A DNA stretch of 64,000 nucleotides from Nocardia vermiculata NBRC 100427 (GCF_001613265.1 NZ_BDCA01000021.1:1-64000), one strand, 5' to 3'; positions 15,929 to 25,185 are shown, counted from the first letter of the stretch. Numbers and translations: made by a program. The notes: a model not told the origin generated them from the letters alone.

Positions 15929-17464
15929 TCAGTCCCGGGCAAGGAATTCGTGCAGCTTCGCGATCGCGTGGTCGATAGTGAAGCTGGCCGGCTCCTGACG
16001 TGGCGGGAATTCCTTGAACGTCTCCAGGAATGCGGTACAGATCGCGGTGCCGTACAGGGCGATGTAGTCGTGGTCCAGGAACCAGTCCCAATAGGTGTTG
16101 GAGGTGATGTCGGCCCGTTCGAACGGGTCCGTGCGCAGATTGAACAACTTCGGTACCCGTAGTGCGGTGAACGGCTCGGCCCAGATCCCGAGGGTTCCGG
16201 TCTTGCGCTGCTCCATGAAGACGGTCTTCCAGTTCTCGAAACGTATCCCGAGGACATCGCAATCGTCGGAGAAGTAGACCATGCCCCGGCGCGGACTGTG
16301 TTCGACTTCCCCGGTCAGATACGGCAACAGGTTGTAGCCGTCGATATGGACACGGAAGTTCCGGTCCCCGGCCGCATACCCGTCCTTCAACTTGTCCACG
16401 ATGTCCGGCTCACCCGCCGCAGCGAGGAAGGTGGGGAGCCAATCATGGTGCTGCACAATGTCGTTGGACACCTTCCCGGCTGGAATACGGCCTGGCCAGC
16501 GGATCACCTCGGGTACCCGGAAGGCGCCTTCCCAGTTGGTGTCCTTCTCGCTCCGGAAGGGCGTTGTCGCGCCGTCCGGCCAGGTGTTGGCGTGCGGCCC
16601 GTTGTCGGTGCTGTAGATGACGATCGTGTCCTCGGCGAGCCCGAGTTCGTCCAGAGCATCCAGTACCCGGCCCACGTTGCGGTCGTGGTCGATCATGGTG
16701 TCGTGGTAGGGGGACTGCCACACTCCTGCCTGTCCCACGCTGTCCGGTTTGGTGTGCGTGCGCAGATGCATATGGGTGAAGTTCAACCAGACGAAGAACG
16801 GCGTATCGGCCTGCTGCCGACCGAGAAAGTCGATGCAGGCATCGGTCACATCGTCGTCGATGGTCTCCATCCGCTTCTTGGTGAGCGGGCCGGTATCCTC
16901 GATGCGCTGCTTACCGACACGACCGAATCGCGGGTCTTCGGTGGGGTCGTCCTCGTCGGTCGCCCACGAATGCAGCACTCCGCGCGGAAGTTGCAGGTCG
17001 TGCAGGCGCGGATACGTGTCCTTGTGCGGATAGTCCGCGAGCTCGGGTTCCTCCTCCGCATTCAGGTGATACAGGTTGCCGAAGAACTCGTCGAAGCCGC
17101 GCACCGTCGGCAGATACTTGTTGAGGTCGCCGAGGTGGTTCTTGCCGAATTGGCCGGTCGAGTAGCCGAGCGGTTTGAGCAGTTCCGCGATGGTCGGATC
17201 ATCCGGGTCCAGACCGATGGCCACGCCCGGCATCCCCACCTTGCTCATCCCGGTACGGTAGACGCTCTGCCCGGTGATGAACGACGCGCGCCCGGCCGTG
17301 CAGCTCTGCTCGCCGTAGGAGTCGGTGAACCGCATCCCTTCGTCGGCGAGCCGGTCGATGTTGGGCGTGCGATAGCCCATCAGGCCGTCGCTGTAGCAGC
17401 TGAGATTGGTGATCCCGATGTCGTCGCCCCAGATCACCAGGATGTTCGGCTTCTTCTCCGGCAC
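15929..17464 (-). CDS. Arylsulfatase (type I, formylglycine-dependent)
   Basis: 511 residues. NILVIWGDDIGITN supplies the Asp14/Asp15 calcium ligands. SCTAGRASFITGQ contains the Cys55-x-Ala-x-Arg sequence recognised by formylglycine-generating enzymes, a variant of C-x-P-x-R. STDNGPHANTWPDG is the second metal site. The C-terminal domain is complete. There is no signal peptide, so a cytoplasmic enzyme is suggested. The likely role is hydrolysis of a sulfate ester for sulfur supply or substrate breakdown. The start is the GTG at 17464 with GGGAGG upstream. It is first gene of the sulfatase-HAD-FGE operon. Confidence 0.92.
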   Translation of the reverse strand: MPEKKPNILVIWGDDIGITNLSCYSDGLMGYRTPNIDRLADEGMRFTDSYGEQSCTAGRASFITGQSVYRTGMSKVGMPGVAIGLDPDDPTIAELLKPLGYSTGQFGKNHLGDLNKYLPTVRGFDEFFGNLYHLNAEEEPELADYPHKDTYPRLHDLQLPRGVLHSWATDEDDPTEDPRFGRVGKQRIEDTGPLTKKRMETIDDDVTDACIDFLGRQQADTPFFVWLNFTHMHLRTHTKPDSVGQAGVWQSPYHDTMIDHDRNVGRVLDALDELGLAEDTIVIYSTDNGPHANTWPDGATTPFRSEKDTNWEGAFRVPEVIRWPGRIPAGKVSNDIVQHHDWLPTFLAAAGEPDIVDKLKDGYAAGDRNFRVHIDGYNLLPYLTGEVEHSPRRGMVYFSDDCDVLGIRFENWKTVFMEQRKTGTLGIWAEPFTALRVPKLFNLRTDPFERADITSNTYWDWFLDHDYIALYGTAICTAFLETFKEFPPRQEPASFTIDHAIAKLHEFLARD

Positions 17465-17706
17465 CGCTGCCTCCCTCGGTTCAGGTGACTACCCTGCGGC
17501 AACCCCGCCCGGTCGCCACGGCTTCACCCGCGCGGGGTGAATCGCGCGCGCAGACCTCTCACTGCTGGTCGCAACCTCGGGTGGACACTTTCCCGCTCCC
17601 GAGCGCATCCTGACGGTTCTCGGAACGCCTCGAGTCTCGAGCACCGGAGTGGGAGGGAGTGACGCCCGGGAATTCTGTTCATCGCGTCACACAGCCGGTC
17701 GGGCGC

Positions 17707-17735
17707 TTTCCAAGCGCATTACCCATCGGTAATAT
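17707..17735 (+). promoter_or_regulatory. Putative fadE5 promoter
   Basis: TTTCCA (17707-17712), a 17-base spacer and TAATAT (17730-17735) form a plausible -35/-10 pair in the 391-base gap between the divergent sulfatase and fadE5 genes. The rest of that gap shows no supportable gene. Confidence 0.45.
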
Positions 17736-17742
17736 ACGGTGT

Positions 17743-17760
17743 AAGTTACCCGCGAGTAGA
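17743..17760. promoter_or_regulatory. Operator of the fatty-acid regulon type at fadE5
   Basis: AAGTTAC-CCGC-GAGTAGA begins seven bases after the proposed -10 element, about where transcription should start. It matches in layout the sites at 27136 and 31643 (A[AC]TTAC-N4-GAGTA), though its arms are less symmetrical. Confidence 0.5.
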
Positions 17761-17855
17761 AGGCTGATCCTCGGCTGTCTACCCCGGTGTCGAGACACAT
17801 GGGCGGGAACGGCACACACCGACCGCACCAACTCAACGGAGAGTGAGTAACAGAG

Positions 17856-19691
17856 ATGGGCCATTACAAGAGCAACGTCCGCGACCTGGAGTTCAACCTC
17901 TTCGAGGTGCTCGGCATCGGTTCGGTGCTGGATTCCGGCGCCTACGGTGACCTGGACACCGACACCGTCCGCAACATCATCGACGAGGTACGCCGCCTGG
18001 CCGAGGGCCCGGTCGCCGAGTCCTTCGCCGACGCCGACCGCAACCCGCCGGTATTCGACCCCAACACCCACAGCGTCACCATCCCCGAGTCCTTCAAGAA
18101 GTCCTTCAAGGCCTACGAAGAGGCGGGCTGGAACAAGGTCGGCCTGAACGAGGAGCTGGGCGGTCTGCCGGCGCCGCGTTCGGTGGTCTGGGCGCTCAAC
18201 GAGATGATCCTGGGCTCCAACCCGGCCGTCGCGATGTACGCCGCCGGTGGCCCGTTCGGCCAGATCTTCTGGAACAACGCCACCGACGAGCAGAAGAAGT
18301 GGGCCGAGACCGCCGTCGAGCGCAACTGGGGCGCCACCATGGTGCTGACCGAGCCGGACGCCGGTTCCGATGTGGGCGCGGGCCGCACCAAGGCCGTGCA
18401 GCAGGAGGACGGTTCCTGGCACATCGAGGGCGTCAAGCGCTTCATCACCTCGGGTGACTCGGACGACATGTTCGAGAACATCTTCCACCTGGTGCTGGCT
18501 CGCCCCGAGGGCGCCGGACCGGGCACCAAGGGCCTGTCGCTGTTCTTCGTGCCGAAGTTCCACTTCGACTTCGAGACCAACACCATGGGCGAGCGTAACG
18601 GCGTCTTCGTCACCAATGTCGAGCACAAGATGGGCCTGAAGGTCTCGGCCACCTGTGAGGTCACCTTCGGTGGCCACGGCGTGCCCGCCAAGGGCTGGCT
18701 GGTCGGCGAGGTCCACAACGGCATCGCGCAGATGTTCGACGTGATCGAGAACGCTCGCATGATGGTGGGCACCAAGGCCATCGCGACCCTGTCGACCGGT
18801 TACCTGAATGCATTGGACTACGCCAAGCAGCGCGTCCAGGGTGCGGATCTGACCCAGATGACCGACAAGTCGGCGCCGCGCGTCACCATCACCCATCACC
18901 CCGATGTGCGCCGTTCGCTGATGACGCAGAAGGCCTACGCCGAGGGCCTGCGCGCCATCTACCTCTACACCGCCGCGCATCAGGACGAGGACATCGCTCA
19001 GCTCGTCTCCGGTGCGGACAAGGATCTGGCGTTCCGGGTCAACGATCTGCTACTGCCGATCGTCAAGGGTGTCGGTTCCGAGCGCGCCTACCAGTACCTG
19101 ACCGATTCGCTGCAGACCTTCGGTGGCTCCGGCTTCCTGCAGGACTACCCGATCGAGCAGTACATCCGCGACGCGAAGATCGACTCGCTCTACGAGGGCA
19201 CCACCGCCATCCAGGCGCAGGACTTCTTCTTCCGCAAGATCGCCCGCGACCGCGGTGTGGCACTGGGCCACGTGGCCGGCCAGGTGCAGAAGTTCATCGA
19301 GTCCGAGGCCGGCAACGGCCGGCTGAAGGCCGAGCGCAAGCTGCTCGCCACCGCGCTCGAGGATGTGCAGGCCATGGCCGCCTCCCTCACCGGCCACCTG
19401 ATGGGTGCGCAGGAGGACACCAAGGAGCTGTACAAGGTCGGCCTGGGTTCGGTGCGGTTCCTGATGGCCGTCGGTGACCTGCTGATCGGCTGGTCGCTGC
19501 TGCGTCAGGCCGAGGTGGCCATCAAGGCGCTCGACGCCGGAGCAACCGGTGCTGATCAGGCCTTCTACAACGGCAAGATCGCGACCGGGCAGTTCTTCGC
19601 CCGCAACGTCCTGCCCGAGCTCACCGCGGTGCGTGGCGTACTCGCCAATCTCGACAACGACATCATGGAGCTCGACGAAGCGTCGTTCTGA
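17856..19691 (+). CDS. fadE5: Acyl-CoA dehydrogenase FadE5
   Basis: 611 residues, the same length as M. tuberculosis FadE5 (Rv0244c), with the matching N terminus MGHYKSNVRDLEFNLFEVLG. The acyl-CoA dehydrogenase core includes the FAD/substrate segment WGATMVLTEPDAGSDVGAGR and the C-terminal QTFGGSGFLQDYPIEQYIRD. The family catalyses FAD-linked alpha,beta-dehydrogenation of acyl-CoAs; this long form accepts a broad range of chain lengths. It is transcribed alone and ends at a strong hairpin. Codon use is strongly biased, suggesting high expression. A site resembling that in front of fadA2/fabG4 lies in its promoter, pointing to shared control. Confidence 0.95.
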   Translation: MGHYKSNVRDLEFNLFEVLGIGSVLDSGAYGDLDTDTVRNIIDEVRRLAEGPVAESFADADRNPPVFDPNTHSVTIPESFKKSFKAYEEAGWNKVGLNEELGGLPAPRSVVWALNEMILGSNPAVAMYAAGGPFGQIFWNNATDEQKKWAETAVERNWGATMVLTEPDAGSDVGAGRTKAVQQEDGSWHIEGVKRFITSGDSDDMFENIFHLVLARPEGAGPGTKGLSLFFVPKFHFDFETNTMGERNGVFVTNVEHKMGLKVSATCEVTFGGHGVPAKGWLVGEVHNGIAQMFDVIENARMMVGTKAIATLSTGYLNALDYAKQRVQGADLTQMTDKSAPRVTITHHPDVRRSLMTQKAYAEGLRAIYLYTAAHQDEDIAQLVSGADKDLAFRVNDLLLPIVKGVGSERAYQYLTDSLQTFGGSGFLQDYPIEQYIRDAKIDSLYEGTTAIQAQDFFFRKIARDRGVALGHVAGQVQKFIESEAGNGRLKAERKLLATALEDVQAMAASLTGHLMGAQEDTKELYKVGLGSVRFLMAVGDLLIGWSLLRQAEVAIKALDAGATGADQAFYNGKIATGQFFARNVLPELTAVRGVLANLDNDIMELDEASF

Positions 19692-19715
19692 TACTTCGGC
19701 AGCCACGTGACAGAC

Positions 19716-19750
19716 AGGCCCCGCCCACCCGCTCGGTGGGCGGGGCCTTT
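19716..19750 (+). terminator. Terminator of fadE5
   Basis: A perfect 14-bp stem, AGGCCCCGCCCACC (19716-19729) with GGTGGGCGGGGCCT (19735-19748), a 5-base loop and a short T run. Confidence 0.9.
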
Positions 19751-19995
19751 CGCGTGTCGCCGAAAGCGCCGGGAAACCCGGGAAAACACTGCCGCTGATC
19801 TCGGCGGACGGGACGCGCCGCACCGGCAGTGAGCGCGCGGCGGCGGTCCGGGTAATAATGACGGGAAACTGGAGTACCCCGGGGGTCTGGTGCACCATGC
19901 ATCGTCCAGGACAACCGAAGTAGCGATGACCGCACATCGCCGGCCGAGGGCAGGCAGAATACCCTCGGCGCGACTCGAGGAAGGATTTCGACATC

Positions 19996-21078
19996 ATGAG
20001 ACGACTGCCCGCACTGGCAGGAGCTTGCGCGGCGGTCGCGCTGCTGGCTCTGACCGCATCCCCGGCAGGAGCCGACCCCAACAACATCAACCCGATCCCC
20101 GGACTCAACGGGGTCAACGGCCTGCCGCATCTGAACGGCCCTACCCAGCCGGTGTTCCAGGCCACCGGTATGGCCTCGCCGAACCGGACCCAGGACCGCA
20201 ATGTGCTCGGAACCGACCTGGGCATCATGTGGGATGACGGACACGGCCAGATGATCACCGCCTACGGTGACACCGCCGGTCTGGGGATGCCGAACATCCT
20301 GGCCGGCAGCATGTGGGCATGGCGCTCCAACGTGCTGTTCCGTAGCCCGGCAGGCGCCGATCCGGCGGCCGGGGTGAACTACACCAGCTTCGTGGACAAT
20401 CCGCTGCCCAGCCCGAAGATCCCGGGTATCGAGATCAGCTTCATCCCCACCGCGGGCATCTCGGTCAACGGCGCGCAGTACATGTCGATGATGTCGGTAC
20501 GCAACTGGGGCCCGGACGGCCATTGGGACACCAACTTCTCGACCATGGCGGTCTCCGGTGACGACGGGCAGACGTGGGCCCAGCTGCCCACCACCCGCCG
20601 CGGTAACGAGGGCGGCTTCCAGAACTTCCAGCAGAACGCGTTCCTGAAGTCGAACGGTTACGTCTACAAGTACGGCACCCCCGCCGGGCGCGACAATCCC
20701 GGCTTCGTCTCGCGGGTCAAGGAAACCGATATCGCCAATATCGACGCCTACGAGTACTGGGACGGCGGCGCGTGGAAGGCGAAGGACGCGGGCGCGGCCA
20801 AGCCGATCGTCGGCGGTGTCGGCGAGCTGTCGGTGCAGTGGAACGACCATCTGGGCCAGTACGTCATGCTGACCACCGATGCGGCCAACTCCGTCGTGAT
20901 GCGCACCGCGCCCAACCCGGAAGGCCCGTGGAGCCCGTCACGGGTGCTGATCGATACGCGCGAACTGCCGAGCATGTACGCGCCGATGATCTACCCGTAT
21001 CAGACCGGGAGCGACCTGTACTTCCTGCTCACGATGCACAACCAGTACAACGTGGTGCTCATGCGCACGCCGCTGTAG
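19996..21078 (+). CDS. Secreted DUF4185-domain protein (copy 2)
   Basis: 360 residues with a Sec signal (MRRLPALAGACAAVALLALT, cleaved near AGA-DP) and the DUF4185 propeller-like domain. Shared segments with copy 1 at 10783 include NPIPGLNGVNGLP, TGMASPNRTQ, NVLGTDLGIMWDDG and RELPSMYAPMIYPYQTGSDL. The ATG has GGAAGGA upstream. The protein is exported and otherwise unassigned. It ends at a strong hairpin and appears monocistronic. Confidence 0.87.
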   Translation: MRRLPALAGACAAVALLALTASPAGADPNNINPIPGLNGVNGLPHLNGPTQPVFQATGMASPNRTQDRNVLGTDLGIMWDDGHGQMITAYGDTAGLGMPNILAGSMWAWRSNVLFRSPAGADPAAGVNYTSFVDNPLPSPKIPGIEISFIPTAGISVNGAQYMSMMSVRNWGPDGHWDTNFSTMAVSGDDGQTWAQLPTTRRGNEGGFQNFQQNAFLKSNGYVYKYGTPAGRDNPGFVSRVKETDIANIDAYEYWDGGAWKAKDAGAAKPIVGGVGELSVQWNDHLGQYVMLTTDAANSVVMRTAPNPEGPWSPSRVLIDTRELPSMYAPMIYPYQTGSDLYFLLTMHNQYNVVLMRTPL

Positions 21079-21113
21079 GTCCCGCGAAGGCCGGAGCACC
21101 CGTAGAACACAGA

Positions 21114-21162
21114 CGGCTCCGTGCGGTTGCCGGGTCGGGGGTCTGGCAACTGCACGGAGCCG
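21114..21162 (+). terminator. Terminator after DUF4185 copy 2
   Basis: An 18-bp stem with one G-U pair, CGGCTCCGTGCGGTTGCC (21114-21131) against GGCAACTGCACGGAGCCG (21145-21162), around a 13-base loop. Confidence 0.8.
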
Positions 21163-21357
21163 ATCTGATTATCGGCCCCGGCGCTCCGGCGTTACACCGA
21201 TCCGGTAGCCGGGCCGCAGAAATTTTCCGCCCGGCGGCGCGTGCCGAACGAGGACAATCGAATACGGTGCGGTGCGAGCCGACGAGCACCAGGTCAGCGC
21301 CCCGCAGACCCGATAACAGCACACCGGAGCCAGACTCGAGCAAGAGGAAGGTGTCGT

Positions 21358-22386
21358 ATGCAGCTGGGCATGATCGGACTCGGCCGGATGGGTGCCAATA
21401 TCGTGCGGCGCATCGTCGCGGACGGACATACCGCGGTCGGGTACTCCCGGCACGACGATCAGATCCGGGAGTTCTCCGCCGAACTGGGGGATGCGTTCCA
21501 GGGCGCGACCGACTATCCGGCGTTCGTAGCGCTGCTCGAGAAGCCGCGGGTGGTGTGGGTGATGATCCCCGCGGGCGCGACCGGTGCGGTCATCGACGAG
21601 GTGGCCGCACTGCTGGAGCCGGGCGACATCATCATCGACGGCGGTAACAGCCGCTATCACGAGGACATCGAGCGCGCCGAGAAGCTGGCGCCCGAGGGCT
21701 TGCACTACCTCGACATCGGCACCTCCGGCGGCGTGTGGGGCCGCGAGCGCGGATACTGCCTGATGATCGGCGGCGAGAGCGAGACGGTCGCACATGTCGA
21801 ACCGCTGCTGAAATCGATCGCCCCCGGTGTGGACGCCGCCGAGCGCACGCCGGGCCGCACCGGCGAACCCGCCCCCGCGGAGCAGGGCTATCTGCACTGC
21901 GGTCCGGCTGGGGCCGGACATTTCGTGAAAATGGTGCACAACGGGATCGAATACGGCGCGATGGCCGCCTACGCCGAGGGGATGAATATCCTGCACAAGG
22001 CGAATGTCGGCAAGGATTCCGAGGCGACCCATTCGGCCGAGGTCTCGCCGCTGGACAATCCGAAGCACTATCAGTACGACATCGACGTACCGGAGGTGAC
22101 CGAGGTCTGGCGCCGCGGTTCGGTGGTCGCGTCCTGGCTGCTGGACCTCACCGCGGCCGCCCTGCACGCCGATCCGGAACTGAGCGGTTTCGGCGGTCGC
22201 GTCTCGGATTCCGGTGAGGGGCGCTGGACGATCCACGCCGCGATCGACGAAGGGGTACCCGCGCCGGTGTTGTCGGCCGCGCTGTACGAGCGGTTCTCCT
22301 CCCGCGGGGAGGCCCTGTATGCCGACAAGGTGCTCTCCGCGATGCGTAAGGGTTTCGGCGGCCACAACGAGCTGCCGGGCAGCTAG
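21358..22386 (+). CDS. gnd: 6-phosphogluconate dehydrogenase (decarboxylating), short type
   Basis: 342 residues. The N-terminal Rossmann motif is MIGLGRMGANIVRRI. Substrate-binding signatures include IIDGGNSRYHEDIERA, LDIGTSGGVWGRERGYCLMI and the catalytic Lys/Asn region HFVKMVHNGIEYGAM. The roughly 300-340-residue length marks the short, often NAD-preferring class rather than the 470-residue oxidative-pathway enzyme. It converts 6-phosphogluconate to ribulose 5-phosphate. The ATG at 21358 has AGAGGAAGG upstream; the longer frame from 21241 is rejected. Confidence 0.9.
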   Translation: MQLGMIGLGRMGANIVRRIVADGHTAVGYSRHDDQIREFSAELGDAFQGATDYPAFVALLEKPRVVWVMIPAGATGAVIDEVAALLEPGDIIIDGGNSRYHEDIERAEKLAPEGLHYLDIGTSGGVWGRERGYCLMIGGESETVAHVEPLLKSIAPGVDAAERTPGRTGEPAPAEQGYLHCGPAGAGHFVKMVHNGIEYGAMAAYAEGMNILHKANVGKDSEATHSAEVSPLDNPKHYQYDIDVPEVTEVWRRGSVVASWLLDLTAAALHADPELSGFGGRVSDSGEGRWTIHAAIDEGVPAPVLSAALYERFSSRGEALYADKVLSAMRKGFGGHNELPGS

Positions 22387-22405
22387 TCGCGCCGCCGAAG
22401 TCCGC

Positions 22406-22498
22406 TCAGGTCAGGCTGTCGATCGCACGGCCGACCATATCGAGCACGGCCAACGGCCCGAAGGTCAGCAGATATCCGATACCCCACAGCACAGCCAT
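22406..22498 (-). CDS. 30-residue hydrophobic peptide
   Basis: A short frame with a good start: ATG at 22498 preceded by AAAGGA seven bases upstream. The peptide begins MAVLWGIGYLLTFGPLAVLD and ends with GRAIDSLT. It could form one membrane-embedded helix. It lies downstream of the lipase-like gene on the same strand, 63 bases past that gene's start-side neighbour boundary at 22562, and could be translated from the same transcript. No family is recognised; the case rests on the RBS and its hydrophobic composition. Confidence 0.5.
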   Translation of the reverse strand: MAVLWGIGYLLTFGPLAVLDMVGRAIDSLT

Positions 22499-22561
22499 AG
22501 CGGTTCCTTTCCGATCCGCGTTCCGACCCACGATGACCCGTGGGCCGGGATGCGGCGAGGA

Positions 22562-23890
22562 TCAGTCGAATTGCCGGTCCATCCAGTCGATCGTCTGCAT
22601 CCCGAACAGGTCGGTGCCCCAGCCGTAGAGGTCGGTGAGCATCTTGATCAGGGAGCAATCCGTCGGCTGATAGGTAACATCGGTTCCCTGCGCCCGGTAG
22701 GTGTCGGCGAGGTGGCGCGAATCGGCCGCCGGAACCAGCGACATCGGCGAATCGTCCCTGGCGCACGAGGTGATCAGGACCTTCGACTGCGGGGCACCGG
22801 ACTTGCCTAACTCATTGTCGTCGAACACATGCTGGAAGGCCGGCTCGTCGGCGGGGCTGATGCCGGAATTGAACAGCGTCCGCAGCGGAATGAACGGCAT
22901 ACTGAAGTAGGCGTCCTGACATTGGCCGCGGAATACCTTCGCCACCGCCTGCCCGGCCGGATTCAGCTTCGAATCCAGCTGCATCTCAGGGTATTTCGGT
23001 TCCAGACCGACCAACGTAGCGAAGGCGAACCCCGAACCGACCGAACCGTCGGCAACCCGCATGAAATTGCGCTGGTTGACTACCATGCCCTCCAGCACAG
23101 TCGATTTCACATTGAGTTCCGGAGCATACGTGGGCTGCAACTCGCTGGAGAAGCCCGCACCGACACCGCCACCCGCGATACCGAACAGGGCCACCTGCGC
23201 ATTCGGATCCAGCCCGGCCTCACCGAAATTCAGCGCCGCGCGAGTGCCGTCGAGCTGCGTGTGCGCGGCGTACTTACCGGCGAAGACTCCGTGCGGTGCA
23301 CGATCGGCATCGTTGCCGACATCGGAGATCATCACCGCGTACCCCTTGCCGAACATCAGAGCCAGCGGGCCCAGCGCCGACCAGGAGGCACCGTCGAGCG
23401 GGTCGCCGCCGGTCCACTGCGTACTGGGATGGCAGCTCCAGCCGACGCTGTCATTGGCCTCCTGATAGGAGACCACGTGCTTGTCGGCGGCGGGCGTACC
23501 ATCGCGCGGGATCATCAGGATGCCGGTGCTGACGACGGGTGTCACGCCGTCCAGATCGGTGGTGACGTACATCAGCTTCCAGGCGTCGAGATTCGCCGGC
23601 TTCACCCCGGTGAACATGACATCGACCTTCTTGGCCTTCAGCACCGTGCCCGGCTTCTCGGCACCGGTGAGCGGCGGTTCCTGATAGAACGGGTCGTCGG
23701 CCCGCAGCGCCTCGAAGGCCTCCTGCGGGCTCGCCGGGGTCGCGCCCTGCAGCGCGCCCACGACGTAACCGTTGAACACTTGATCCAAGGGCGGGGTTTG
23801 CGACGGAACCGGTTCGGCGGCAGCGATTCCCGAACTCATACACATCAGTGCCAACGCCGTCGTCACGGCCGCGAATGTGCGCCTACGCAT
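22562..23890 (-). CDS. Secreted lipase-family (LIP) protein lacking the nucleophilic serine
   Basis: 442 residues with a Sec signal (FAAVTTALALMCMSSGIAAA). The mature part matches secretory lipases of the LIP family: QEAFEALRADDPFYQEPPLT, a long cap region, and a C-terminal Cys-Ala-Arg-Asp acid loop ITSCARDDSPM. Where the nucleophile elbow should read G-x-S-x-G the chain has GIAGGG, with Ala239 (GCG at 23174-23176) in the serine position. Unless another residue substitutes, it should not hydrolyse esters; a binding role is possible. The ATG at 23890 has GGAAGG upstream. It follows the secreted-protein gene after 20 bases, so they form an operon. Confidence 0.82.
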   Translation of the reverse strand: MRRRTFAAVTTALALMCMSSGIAAAEPVPSQTPPLDQVFNGYVVGALQGATPASPQEAFEALRADDPFYQEPPLTGAEKPGTVLKAKKVDVMFTGVKPANLDAWKLMYVTTDLDGVTPVVSTGILMIPRDGTPAADKHVVSYQEANDSVGWSCHPSTQWTGGDPLDGASWSALGPLALMFGKGYAVMISDVGNDADRAPHGVFAGKYAAHTQLDGTRAALNFGEAGLDPNAQVALFGIAGGGVGAGFSSELQPTYAPELNVKSTVLEGMVVNQRNFMRVADGSVGSGFAFATLVGLEPKYPEMQLDSKLNPAGQAVAKVFRGQCQDAYFSMPFIPLRTLFNSGISPADEPAFQHVFDDNELGKSGAPQSKVLITSCARDDSPMSLVPAADSRHLADTYRAQGTDVTYQPTDCSLIKMLTDLYGWGTDLFGMQTIDWMDRQFD

Positions 23891-23910
23891 GCGCGCCCTT
23901 CCTGTTGTTC

Positions 23911-25185
23911 TCATCGGTCTGTCATTTCCGTCGCGGCCGGGGTGATTGTCAGTTCCCGTACCGCCGAGCCCAGCAGTTGCGGGATATTCAACAGCGGGCG
24001 GTGTGATTCCAACTGCACCTCGTACGGGACCCGCAGCGCGGCTTCCAATGCCGGCCAATTGTTTTCGACCTGCCACCGGTATTTGGGCAGCAGTTCGGTG
24101 GTGATGTAGTCCCAGCGATCGTCGAGTACCGACCAATTCCAGCTGGGCAACGGCAGCGTCAGAATCATCGGGCGACCGTCCGCCGCGGTGAACGGGACTC
24201 GCACCGGACGGAATTCACGCGGCGGAATCACGCCTGCCACCGACGGCGAACCCGCCGCACCGCTCAGGTAGGTGATCGCCTCGCCGACCGTGCCCTTGTA
24301 GCTACGCACCTCGTCCCATTGCGCACCGATGGCCCACTGCTGCTCGCGCCGCAGCAGTACCGCGTTACCAGCCGCGATACGGTCACCATCGCCGGAAGCA
24401 ACATCGCGCCAGGCTCCCATGATGTCCTCACCGAACAACCCGGCCCGCTCGAATTCGGCCAAGGCCGGCAGCCCACCGGTGACGTAGGCGTCATGCATCG
24501 GCATCAGATCCGAGAAGATGTTCTTCTGCATCACCAGGATCATTCCGAGAATCCAGTCCAGGTCCGCGGGCGTGATGCGCGGCGCGGCATCGGCCAGGGC
24601 CCGCAGCCCTTCCGGCAGCAACGCGATGGCCTGCGGTCCGGCGGCCTGCTGCACCGCACCGAGAACGACATGCGCGGCATCGGCGATTCCTGGCAGATCG
24701 TAGATATTGCCCAGCAACGCGGCATCGAGCAGACCACCGCCGAAGTCGGCGCCGACCTGGCCACCCATTCCGGCCCACTGCAATTCACGATGCGCGAGCT
24801 GCAGATCTTCGTAGTACCGATAGGACTTGATCAGATTCTGCCGATTGGCCTCCACCCCGGCGCGCGGATCCCAGCTGCGCAGGTCGATCCCGGCCTTCTC
24901 GGTCGCATCGACCAACCAGTACTGATACAGCAGCGCGGCATACCGGTGCGGCGCCACCCCCTCGCTTCTCGCCTCATCGAGCAACCGACCCAATTCGGCA
25001 TGGTCGTAAGGTAATGCGGGATTCACACCGCCGGGCGATTGAGCAGCATCGCGATTGATCAGAGGCAGGTCGAGATATCGGTCGAGTTCCGGTGTCGCGA
25101 CCGCCGGGGTGGCGCCCAGGACACCCAATCCGACGACCGCCGCGAGTACCAGTCCCGCGCCGCGCGTGATTGCGCTGATACGCAT
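23911..25185 (-). CDS. Secreted protein of unknown function
   Basis: 424 residues with a clear Sec signal (MRISAITRGAGLVLAAVVGL, cleaved near AVA-TP). The mature chain is mostly helical-looking and Ala/Leu-rich, with aromatic-rich C-terminal segments (LPLPSWNWSVLDDRWDYITT). No cysteine pattern, catalytic motif or recognised domain is seen. The RBS GAAAGG precedes the ATG. It is directly followed by the lipase-like gene, so the pair are probably exported together and may act on the same envelope or lipid target. Confidence 0.72.
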   Translation of the reverse strand: MRISAITRGAGLVLAAVVGLGVLGATPAVATPELDRYLDLPLINRDAAQSPGGVNPALPYDHAELGRLLDEARSEGVAPHRYAALLYQYWLVDATEKAGIDLRSWDPRAGVEANRQNLIKSYRYYEDLQLAHRELQWAGMGGQVGADFGGGLLDAALLGNIYDLPGIADAAHVVLGAVQQAAGPQAIALLPEGLRALADAAPRITPADLDWILGMILVMQKNIFSDLMPMHDAYVTGGLPALAEFERAGLFGEDIMGAWRDVASGDGDRIAAGNAVLLRREQQWAIGAQWDEVRSYKGTVGEAITYLSGAAGSPSVAGVIPPREFRPVRVPFTAADGRPMILTLPLPSWNWSVLDDRWDYITTELLPKYRWQVENNWPALEAALRVPYEVQLESHRPLLNIPQLLGSAVRELTITPAATEMTDR

